64,000 nt of DNA from Sphaerobacter thermophilus DSM 20745 (GTDB lineage Bacteria > Chloroflexota > Chloroflexia > Thermomicrobiales > Thermomicrobiaceae), in assembly GCF_000024985.1 (NCBI RefSeq), contig NC_013523.1:1860001-1924000 (forward strand), read 5' to 3'. The notes beneath the pieces are model-generated. The model made no database searches. It saw nothing but the letters and a program-made list of their open reading frames with translations, and was not told where the DNA came from. The position numbers and the translations under genes are program-made. Numbering within the stretch: the stretch's first letter is position 1; the number at the start of each line of letters is the position of its first letter. Positions 8,326 through 15,344 of the stretch are shown here, piece after piece.

Positions 8326-9147
8326 GTGCGTCGTCTGCTGGTGATGGTGCTCATCATCGGCGTCATGGTGCTCGCGCCGGGTGTAGGCGCACAGCAGTTC
8401 GATCTGCTGCGGGTCACGTGCAGCGACTTTCCCTCGCAGGCCGCCGCTCAGGCTGCCTACCGCGCAGACCCGATCGGCCTGAGCAACCTGGACCAGGACA
8501 AGGATGGCATCGCCTGCGAGTCGAACCCCGGGCCGTACGACTACCGGCGGCCTGGTGAAGCGCCCGCACCGCAGCCGCCCGCCCCGCCAGCTCCGAAGCC
8601 GGAGCCGGAGCCGCACTGCACCTTCTATGCGGAGACGGGACACAGCCTCTGCGGCGGGTTCCGGGCGTACTGGCGGCAGTTCGGCGGCCTCGCCGTGTAC
8701 GGGTTCCCGATCACCGACGAGTTCGTGGATCCGGCCACCGGGCGGGTGACCCAGTGGTTCGAGCGGGCACGCTTCGAGTGGCATCCGGGGACCTGGCCGG
8801 AGCGCTTCGACGTGCAACTGGGTCTGCTGGGGAACGAGTTGACGGTCGATCGACGCGGTGAGGAGCCCTTCGCGCCCGCCCAGGCGATCGAGGGGTGCAT
8901 CTACTTCGAAGCGACCGGCCACAATCTCTGCGGTGGCTTCCGCGCCTACTGGGAGCAGTTCGGCGGCCTGGCCGTCTACGGCATGCCGATCAGCGAGGAG
9001 TTCCGGGAGGTCAACCCGGACACCGGCGTCGAGTACACGGTGCAGTACTTCGAACGCCAGCGCTTCGAGTGGCACCCCGGCGAGTGGCCCGAGCGGTACG
9101 ACGTGATGCTCGGCCGCCTCGGCGCGGAACTCTTCATCGCCGAATAG
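8326..9147 (+). CDS. Secreted excalibur-domain protein with two ETGH/FGYP repeats
   Basis: GTG at 8326 with AAGGGAG nine bases upstream is the better start than an in-frame ATG at 8269, because the signal peptide then begins at once (VRRLLVMVLIIGVMVLAPG, cleaved near residue 22). Residues 30-68 form an excalibur-type calcium-binding motif (LDQDKDGIACE). A Pro/Glu-rich linker (78-96) leads to two secreted repeats at about 98-170 and 191-269. Each has ETGH or ATGH, GFRAYW, YGFPI or YGMPI, and WFERARFEWHP or YFERQRFEWHP. Each repeat carries a cysteine pair (C98/C109, C191/C202) that could form a disulfide outside the cell. The protein is 273 residues. It is probably surface-associated; its ligand is unknown. 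Confidence 0.8.
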   Translation: MRRLLVMVLIIGVMVLAPGVGAQQFDLLRVTCSDFPSQAAAQAAYRADPIGLSNLDQDKDGIACESNPGPYDYRRPGEAPAPQPPAPPAPKPEPEPHCTFYAETGHSLCGGFRAYWRQFGGLAVYGFPITDEFVDPATGRVTQWFERARFEWHPGTWPERFDVQLGLLGNELTVDRRGEEPFAPAQAIEGCIYFEATGHNLCGGFRAYWEQFGGLAVYGMPISEEFREVNPDTGVEYTVQYFERQRFEWHPGEWPERYDVMLGRLGAELFIAE

Positions 9148-9173
9148 GCACCCACCAGAGCACAAGACAGCCA

Positions 9174-9203
9174 ACCGCCCAGGTGCCGGAACACCTGGGC
9201 GGT
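9174..9203 (+). terminator. Hairpin terminator after the excalibur-domain gene
   Basis: A perfect 12-bp stem (ACCGCCCAGGTG and its complement) with loop CCGGAA starts 26 bp after the stop. It is extended outside by GCACAAG (9160-9166) pairing with CTTGTGC (9204-9210). It could also end transcripts of the tRNA genes reading toward it. Confidence 0.6.
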
Positions 9204-9251
9204 CTTGTGCCCGAGCGGGAGATGTTGCCCGATCGAATCGGGGTCATACCG

Positions 9252-9328
9252 TGGTACCCCCAGCGGGATTCGAACCCGCGATCTCCACCTTGAGAGGGTG
9301 GCGTCCTAGGCCGCTAGACTATGGGGGC
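9252..9328 (-). tRNA. tRNA-Glu (CUC)
   Basis: The minus strand folds into a full cloverleaf: acceptor GCCCCCA pairing with TGGGGGT, anticodon stem CCACC/GGTGG with loop CTCTCAA (anticodon CUC), and T-loop GGTTCGAAT. The discriminator is A, and the 3' CCA is encoded (9254-9252). Confidence 0.96.
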
Positions 9329-9364
9329 ACGGCCAGGGCGTCGCTCGACGTGCGGCTTGACCGG

Positions 9365-9438
9365 TACCCCCAGCGGGATTCGAACCCGCGATCTCCACCT
9401 TGAAAGGGTGGCGTCCTAGGCCGCTAGACTATGGGGGC
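9365..9438 (-). tRNA. tRNA-Glu (UUC)
   Basis: This is nearly identical to the neighbouring tRNA-Glu, but its anticodon loop is CTTTCAA, giving anticodon UUC. The bases after the discriminator A read CCG, so the terminal CCA is not encoded and would have to be added after transcription. It lies upstream of the CUC gene, and both are probably in one transcript. Confidence 0.96.
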
Positions 9439-9487
9439 ACGACGCCCAGATAGCCGCATTCAAGGATACACTGTCGCGCGCTGACTT

Positions 9488-10894
9488 TCAAACCGTTCCG
9501 GGCAAGCTCGCCCCGCGGGCCGGGCCCCAGCGTGGCCAGCGCCACGATGCCAACACGTACGCCACGGCGAGGAGCAGGTAGACAACCACGACGGCGCTCC
9601 GGTCGAGCGACGGCGCCAGACCGGATGACCACTCGATTCTTGCGCACCACTCGGCCACGGCAACGGTCGCCTGCGCCGGGATCCAGGCAAGGATCCCGGC
9701 TGCGTCGGCAAGGACCGGGTGAACGAGCGACGCGAGCACCACGGCTACCCCACCCGCCATGACCGCGGGGATGAGGGGTGCGACGAGGGCGTTGCCGACG
9801 GGGGCGACCAACGAGTACTGCCCGAAGTGGTGTAGCAGGAGCGGCGTGGCCGCGAGCTGCGCGGCAAGCGGAGTGGCGATCAGCGCCAGCCAGCGCGGCC
9901 CACCTGCCACGCGGGGCATGATCGCCACCAGTGCCGCGGTCGATGCGACCGACAACTGAAACCCGGCGTGGGAGCGGATGGCCGGCTGGACGAGCACCAT
10001 GAGGGCCGCCGACCAGGCGAGGGCGGTGACGACATCGCGCGGCCGCCCGCGCCAGAGGGAAAGCAGCGCCAGCGTCGCCATCAACGCGGCACGCGTCACC
10101 GAGGGCTCCATCCCGACGAGATAGGCGAAAGCCCACACCGCTCCCAGGTTCACCAGGAGCACCCAGCGCCGGGGAAGGCGCCCGCGCCCGGTGAGTACCG
10201 CCACCACGGCGCCGACCACGGTGACGTTCCAGCCGCTGACGGCGGTCAGGTGCGAAAAGCCGGCCGCGCGGAACGCGCGCACGGTCGTTTCGGTCATGCC
10301 GCCGTCGTCACCGGTGAGGACACCCGCGACGAACGGCCCGGCTGGCCGCGGCACGGCTCGCTCGATCCTTGCGACGATCCCCCGGACGAGCCACGTGCGC
10401 AGCCGCTGCCAGGCCGGTGCTTCATTGCCCAGCACGCGAGCCCGCTTCACGACGACTGTCCCGACAGCGCCAGGTTGGGTGTGCGATGGGCGCGGAAGGA
10501 ATCGGCCGGTGAGAGCAACCACGTCGCCCTGCGCCACGCGCTGGTCGCGGGGGAGCTGGGCGACGACGAGCGCCGATACAGGCGTGTCGAGCGCCACCGT
10601 GACGCGCGTGTGGCCGGGGTAGCGACGGGGTATGTCCTGAACGGTCCCCGAGAACTCCCGGGCGGTGACCAATGGCTCAGGCGCAGCGAGACGAGGGATC
10701 GGTGCCGCCCGCCAGAAACCGATCCCCGCGGCGCAGAGCACGAGGGCCAGCGCTACGGCAGTCGCCCGCCCCGGCCGGAGTGCGAGCACCGTGAGGCTCA
10801 CGCAGGCGGCGACCGGCAGCGCGAGCCAGCCGGTGCCCATGTCGCGCAGCAGTACCCCGCCAAGGACCGACGCAGCCAGCAGCGCCCCGAGCAC
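9488..10894 (-). CDS. comEC: ComEC/Rec2 competence channel, lacking the MBL domain
   Basis: This 468-residue multispanning membrane protein has an N-terminal DUF4131-type region (about 1-170) with PRRYPGHTRVTVALD. The competence domain follows (about 190-450), with GMTETTVRAFRAAGFSHLTAVSGWNV and VTRAALMATL. ComEC forms the inner-membrane channel through which single-stranded DNA enters during transformation. Most ComEC proteins carry a C-terminal metallo-beta-lactamase domain, but this one ends in a basic tail soon after the last helix. The start is GTG, two bases after the comEA stop. Confidence 0.87.
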   Translation of the reverse strand: MLGALLAASVLGGVLLRDMGTGWLALPVAACVSLTVLALRPGRATAVALALVLCAAGIGFWRAAPIPRLAAPEPLVTAREFSGTVQDIPRRYPGHTRVTVALDTPVSALVVAQLPRDQRVAQGDVVALTGRFLPRPSHTQPGAVGTVVVKRARVLGNEAPAWQRLRTWLVRGIVARIERAVPRPAGPFVAGVLTGDDGGMTETTVRAFRAAGFSHLTAVSGWNVTVVGAVVAVLTGRGRLPRRWVLLVNLGAVWAFAYLVGMEPSVTRAALMATLALLSLWRGRPRDVVTALAWSAALMVLVQPAIRSHAGFQLSVASTAALVAIMPRVAGGPRWLALIATPLAAQLAATPLLLHHFGQYSLVAPVGNALVAPLIPAVMAGGVAVVLASLVHPVLADAAGILAWIPAQATVAVAEWCARIEWSSGLAPSLDRSAVVVVYLLLAVAYVLASWRWPRWGPARGASLPGTV

Positions 10895-10896
10895 GT

Positions 10897-11487
10897 TCAG
10901 GACTCCGTCGTCGCCAGCCCCCGCAGCGACTCCACCATCCGGGCGGAGATGCCGCGCACGGCTTCGAGGTCATCGAGCGTGGCAAAGGGGCCATGAGTGG
11001 TGCGATAGGCGATGATGCGCTGGGCCAGGACCGGGCCGATCCCGGGCAGGGATTCGAGTTCCGCCTGTGAAGCGGTATTGACGTTCACCAACCCCGGGGG
11101 AGCCACGCCCACCGGGACCGCCGAGGTGATCGCCGATCCATCCCCGCTGGCGACCGGCTGGGACGACATGGCACGGCGCTCGGGCACGATGAGCGTCTGG
11201 CCGTCGCGCAGGTGGTCCGCCATCGGCAGCCCTGCTACGTCGGCCTCGTCGAGCAGATCGGCCTGGGCGATGGCTTCGGCGACCCGGCTGCCGCGCGGGA
11301 GCGTGTAGAGCCCTGGCGCGCGCACGGCACCGCCGACGTAGACGGTGAGCGTGTTGGTATCCCCCACCGGCTCGATCTGCAGCACCAGTTCACGAGAGCG
11401 TTCGGCGCGCAGCACGGCAGTCAGAACGGCCACCGCGATCGCCGCTGCCACACCGAGCAGGATCAACCTCGCCCGAGTCAGCTCCAT
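10897..11487 (-). CDS. comEA: ComEA-family helix-hairpin-helix DNA-binding protein
   Basis: This 196-residue protein has one N-terminal transmembrane anchor (residues 5-25). An SLBB domain (about 45-105, VYVGGAVRAPGLYTLPRGSRV) and a Thr/Pro linker follow. The C-terminal double HhH motif reads VNVNTASQAELESLPGIGP followed by AQRIIAYR. ComEA is the surface DNA receptor that hands double-stranded DNA to the ComEC channel. It is the first gene of the comEA-comEC operon, with a candidate promoter at 11580-11608. The ATG has a GGGAGGGG site. Length and domain order are normal for the family. Confidence 0.92.
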   Translation of the reverse strand: MELTRARLILLGVAAAIAVAVLTAVLRAERSRELVLQIEPVGDTNTLTVYVGGAVRAPGLYTLPRGSRVAEAIAQADLLDEADVAGLPMADHLRDGQTLIVPERRAMSSQPVASGDGSAITSAVPVGVAPPGLVNVNTASQAELESLPGIGPVLAQRIIAYRTTHGPFATLDDLEAVRGISARMVESLRGLATTES

Positions 11488-11579
11488 CCGTCCCCTCCCT
11501 CACGGTATGGAGCAGCCAGGAGTCGGCCTGGCGAAAACAGCCAGCAGAACCTCACTGGAGTCAAGGGATGCGTATGCGC

Positions 11580-11608
11580 ACTATAGCGGGTCTGTGCCAG
11601 CTTGGCAA
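11580..11608 (-). promoter_or_regulatory. Candidate promoter of comEA-comEC
   Basis: On the minus strand TTGCCA (11608-11603) and TATAGT (11585-11580) are separated by 17 nt. It lies back to back with the mfd promoter, about 90 bp upstream of the comEA start. Confidence 0.55.
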
Positions 11609-11617
11609 GAGGGCGCC

Positions 11618-11646
11618 GCGACAGCGCCACTTTCGAATGGTATAAT
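11618..11646 (+). promoter_or_regulatory. Candidate promoter of mfd
   Basis: A perfect TATAAT at 11641 carries an extended -10 (TGG just before it), with GCGACA at 11618-11623 as a weak -35 at 17 nt spacing. The predicted transcript starts near 11653. That is downstream of an in-frame ATG at 11602 and supports the GTG at 11725 as the mfd start. Confidence 0.6.
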
Positions 11647-11724
11647 GGCGGTCTGTCATCCAACCCGGCCGGTCACGCGACCCGCCGGGGTCTGTGCGTG
11701 GGCCGGACCGGAGGAGCCGTCGTC

Positions 11725-14700
11725 GTGGCATTCGAGAACATCATCCCGTTGCTTCACCAGGAGCCAGACCACCGCGCGCTCCTCGACGCCATCCGGCGGC
11801 TGAAGCCAGGCCGCGTTCTGGAGATCGAAGGTCCGCCCACCTCCGCGCGCCTCGCAATCCTCGCAGCGCTGATCGCCGAGGTGTCCCACCCGGTCCTGAT
11901 CGTGACCGACCGGTTGGACAGCGCAGAGGAAGTCACCGCCGGGCTTGCGGAGTACCTGCCCGACGACCGCGATCCGACTCTGTGGCCGGTCTCCGAGACC
12001 CTGCCCTACGAATTGCTACCGGTCGATCGGTCCGTGAGCGCGCTGCGCGTCGAACTCTTGGCCAGGTTGGCGCGGCGGGAGCCGGTCCCGATCGTCGCAC
12101 CCGCACGGGCCCTGACACAGCTCCTCAGCCCGCCGGCGGACGTGTCTGCTCAATCATGGCACCTCGCGGTGGGCGAGCGCCTGCGCTCCGATGCCTTCGT
12201 GGCCAGCCTGCTCGACGCCGGGTACGAAATGGTCCCGGTGGTCCAGGCCCCAGGCCAGGTCGGTCGCAGGGGCGGCATCATCGACGTCTTCCCACCCGTC
12301 GGCGACCACGCGCTCCGCATCGAGTTGTTCGGCGACGAGATCGATTCGCTACGCCTGATCGACCCGAACACCCAGCGCTCGGTCCGGCGCGTCGAGCACT
12401 ACGACATCCTCCCGCCGCTGGAGGTCAGCCTGGCCCAGCGAGATGCGGCCCTCAGCGCGCTGCGGCAGATGGACACGACAACCCTGCGGCCCGAGGTGGC
12501 AGAGGAGTGGGAGCGATCGCTCCAGCGCTTGGAGCGCGGCCAGGTGACGGTCGGCCTCGAGTTGCTTGCCCCCTTGCTGTTGCCTGAGCCGGCCTCGTTG
12601 CTGGACTACCTCACCATGGGCGAGCACCTGTTGGTAGTGGTTGAGCCGGCGTCGGTCCAGCTCTCGATCACGCAGCTCGAAGCGCAGGCGGAGGAGCTAC
12701 GGGACGCACTCGAGGACGCCGGGGAGCTGCCGTCCGGCATGCCCCGCCCGTACCTCGACTGGCAGGCCGTGGCCGACCGACTGAGCGGAGCCCGCCAGAT
12801 CGCCTTCGGGCCGGTTCCGACGCACTGGTCCCCGCCGGTGGCGATCATCCCCGACGCGCGCCCGGTCTACGGGCGGGAATTGCCAGCCTACGCGGGACGC
12901 CTCGACGCGCTCGTCGCCGACGTGCGCGAGCGATTGGCGGACGGCTGGGCGGTCATCCTGGCCAGCGAGCAGAGTGGGCGGCTCACCGAGGTCCTGGAGG
13001 AACACGACATCTTCCCGCGCACGCGCAAGCGCCCCGCCGGGAACGGGCGGATCGCGCCGCCGCCGGAGCCGCCGACGCCGGGCACGGTCGAGGTGGTGTA
13101 CAGCCGGCTCAACGGCGGCTGGGAACACGGCGGGATCAAGGTCCTCCTGCTGACCGATCGCGAGATGTTCGGCTACCGGCGGGTGGCAGCGCCCGCACCG
13201 CGCCGCCGTGCCGCCCGCCGCCCACCGCTCCTCCCGAGCCTCACGCCCGGGCAGTACGTGGTCCACGTTGAGCACGGCATCGCGCGCTACGGTGGCCTCG
13301 TCACCCTCGAAGTGAGCGGCGTCGAGCGGGAGTACCTGCTCCTCGAGTACGCGGCCAACGACCGGCTCTACCTGCCGGTGGACCAGATCGACCGGATCAC
13401 CCCATACGAAGGCGCGGGGATCGAGCCGAAGCTCACGCGCCTCGGTTCGCCGGAGTGGGCACGTGTCAAGCAGCGCGTGCGCAGAGCCGTGCGCGAGATG
13501 GCGTTCGAGCTACTCCAGCTCTACGCCGCGCGTGAAGCCACCGAAGGCGTGGCCTTCGGCCCCGACACGGATTGGGACCGCGAGCTGGAGGAGTCCTTCC
13601 CGTACGTTGAGACGCCCGGCCAGTTGCAGGCGATCCGTGAGGTCAAGGCCGACATGGAGAAGCCACGGCCGATGGATCGCCTGGTCTGCGGCGATGTTGG
13701 CTACGGCAAGACCGAGGTGGCACTACGCGCTGCCTTCAAGGCGGTCAACAACGGCTATCAGGTCGCGATCCTGGTGCCCACCACGATCCTGGCGCTGCAG
13801 CACTACCACACATTCCGCTCCCGCCTGGCTCCTTTTCCGGTGCGGATTGAGATGCTCTCCCGGCTGCGGAGCCGGAAGGAGCAGACCCAGATCCTGCAGC
13901 AGCTCGAGCGTGGTGAGATCGACGTGATCATCGGAACCCACCGGCTGCTCCAGCGCGACGTGCGCTTCAAGAAACTGGGTCTGGTGATCATCGACGAGGA
14001 GCAGCGCTTCGGCGTGGCCCACAAGGAGCACTTCAAGCGCCTCCGCACCAACGTCGACGTGCTGACGATGACGGCGACGCCGATCCCGCGCACGCTCTAC
14101 ATGGCCCTGTCGGGGATCCGCGACCTGTCAGTTATCACCACGCCGCCGCAGGAGCGGACGCCGATCCGCACCTTCGTCACCGCGAGCAATGACTCACTGA
14201 TCCGCGAGGCGATCCTGCGCGAGATCTCCCGAGGCGGGCAGGTCTACTTCGTACACAACCGTGTGCAGAGCATCTACCACGTGCTGGAGCGGCTGGAGAA
14301 GCTGGTGCCGGAGGCCCGCTTCGGCGTCGGCCATGGCCAGATGGATGAGGACGAACTCGAGCAGCTGATGCTCGCGTTCATGCAGCACGAGTTCGACGTC
14401 TTGGTCTGCACCACAATCATTGAGTCGGGCGTCGACATCCCGAACGTCAACACGATCATCATCGACCGCGCTCACCAGCTCGGACTGACCCAGCTCTACC
14501 AGCTCCGCGGGCGTGTCGGACGCAGCCACCACCGCGCCTACGCCTACGTGCTCTACGATGCCAACGTACCCCTCAGCGCCGAGGCAGTGGCCCGGCTCGA
14601 GGCGATCCAGGAGGCGACGGAGCTGGGCGCCGGCTTCCAGATCGCGTTGCGCGACCTGGAGATTCGCGGGGCGGGCAACGTGCTCGGCCCCGAGCAGAGC

Positions 14701-15246
14701 GGCCATGTGGCAGCCGTCGGCCTCGATCTCTACACCCGAATGCTGGCGACGGCGGTCGAGGAGATCAAGCAGGGTCGGCCGATCGAGGAGCCGGAGGCCG
14801 TCACGGTCGACCTCCCGATCGAGGCAACCATCCCTGAGAGCTACGTCGGCGACGAGGGCGTGCGCATCGACCTTTACCGGCGGCTGGCGGCCGTCCGGAC
14901 CTACGCCGAACTGCGCGATCTGCAGGAGGAGATGATCGACCGCTTCGGCCCGATGCCCGACCCGCTACTCCGGCTCGTGGACCTCGCACGGCTGCGCATC
15001 CGCGCCAATGGGCTCGGCATCACCTCGATGGTGGAACGCGAGGGCGAGGTCTACATCCGGCCGGTGCTCGGGTCCCGGCTCAACCAGGCACAGCTTCGGC
15101 GCGAGCTCGGCGACGGGGTCTACGTCACCCCGAACCAGGTCCGCCTGGTCCTCTCCCGCTTACGCGTGAATGTCCGAGAGGCCGTGCAAGGGGTCCTGGA
15201 CGCCGTCGAGGAGGCCGATGCGACCGTCCTCGCCGCGGCCGGATAG
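11725..15246 (+). CDS. mfd: Transcription-repair coupling factor Mfd
   Basis: GTG at 11725, eight bases after GAGGAG, gives 1173 residues, the usual Mfd length. In order: a UvrB-like N-terminal region with GRRGGIIDVFPP, the RNA-polymerase-interacting CarD-like domain (GQYVVHVEHGIARYGGL), the RecG-like translocase with Walker A GDVGYGKTEVALRAAFK (about residue 655) and DEEQ box (about 757), and the TRCF C-terminal domain with YRRLA. Mfd displaces stalled RNA polymerase and recruits UvrA for transcription-coupled repair. The start is placed downstream of the predicted transcription start. All key motifs look intact. Confidence 0.97.
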   Translation: MAFENIIPLLHQEPDHRALLDAIRRLKPGRVLEIEGPPTSARLAILAALIAEVSHPVLIVTDRLDSAEEVTAGLAEYLPDDRDPTLWPVSETLPYELLPVDRSVSALRVELLARLARREPVPIVAPARALTQLLSPPADVSAQSWHLAVGERLRSDAFVASLLDAGYEMVPVVQAPGQVGRRGGIIDVFPPVGDHALRIELFGDEIDSLRLIDPNTQRSVRRVEHYDILPPLEVSLAQRDAALSALRQMDTTTLRPEVAEEWERSLQRLERGQVTVGLELLAPLLLPEPASLLDYLTMGEHLLVVVEPASVQLSITQLEAQAEELRDALEDAGELPSGMPRPYLDWQAVADRLSGARQIAFGPVPTHWSPPVAIIPDARPVYGRELPAYAGRLDALVADVRERLADGWAVILASEQSGRLTEVLEEHDIFPRTRKRPAGNGRIAPPPEPPTPGTVEVVYSRLNGGWEHGGIKVLLLTDREMFGYRRVAAPAPRRRAARRPPLLPSLTPGQYVVHVEHGIARYGGLVTLEVSGVEREYLLLEYAANDRLYLPVDQIDRITPYEGAGIEPKLTRLGSPEWARVKQRVRRAVREMAFELLQLYAAREATEGVAFGPDTDWDRELEESFPYVETPGQLQAIREVKADMEKPRPMDRLVCGDVGYGKTEVALRAAFKAVNNGYQVAILVPTTILALQHYHTFRSRLAPFPVRIEMLSRLRSRKEQTQILQQLERGEIDVIIGTHRLLQRDVRFKKLGLVIIDEEQRFGVAHKEHFKRLRTNVDVLTMTATPIPRTLYMALSGIRDLSVITTPPQERTPIRTFVTASNDSLIREAILREISRGGQVYFVHNRVQSIYHVLERLEKLVPEARFGVGHGQMDEDELEQLMLAFMQHEFDVLVCTTIIESGVDIPNVNTIIIDRAHQLGLTQLYQLRGRVGRSHHRAYAYVLYDANVPLSAEAVARLEAIQEATELGAGFQIALRDLEIRGAGNVLGPEQSGHVAAVGLDLYTRMLATAVEEIKQGRPIEEPEAVTVDLPIEATIPESYVGDEGVRIDLYRRLAAVRTYAELRDLQEEMIDRFGPMPDPLLRLVDLARLRIRANGLGITSMVEREGEVYIRPVLGSRLNQAQLRRELGDGVYVTPNQVRLVLSRLRVNVREAVQGVLDAVEEADATVLAAAG

Positions 15247-15281
15247 GCGCCCCGCCCGAGGGAGCGGCCCTCACCCCCGAC

Positions 15282-15303
15282 CCTCTCCCAAGGTTGGGAG
15301 AGG
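15282..15303. repeat. CCTCTCCC..GGGAGAGG hairpin repeat, copy 1
   Basis: A 10-bp arm CCTCTCCCAA faces TTGGGAGAGG across two bases, between the convergent mfd and mutS2 genes. The same motif, usually next to GGTGAGGGCC or its complement, recurs at 23829 and 36538. Confidence 0.7.
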
Positions 15304-15344
15304 AGAGCTACACAGGATCGACGGGCGAGGCTCTGCGGGACGGC

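Noticed and set aside
7921-9174. Long open frame on the minus strand across the excalibur-domain gene
   Set aside because: It crosses an intergenic region and opposes a gene with a signal peptide and repeats; the product shows no domain character.
9260-9300. GAAC..GTTC-like match in the tRNA region as LexA box
   Set aside because: It is the conserved tRNA T-loop, with wrong spacing.
9968-10996. Open frame opposite comEC
   Set aside because: Arg/Gly/His-rich shadow; comEA-comEC is clear on the other strand.
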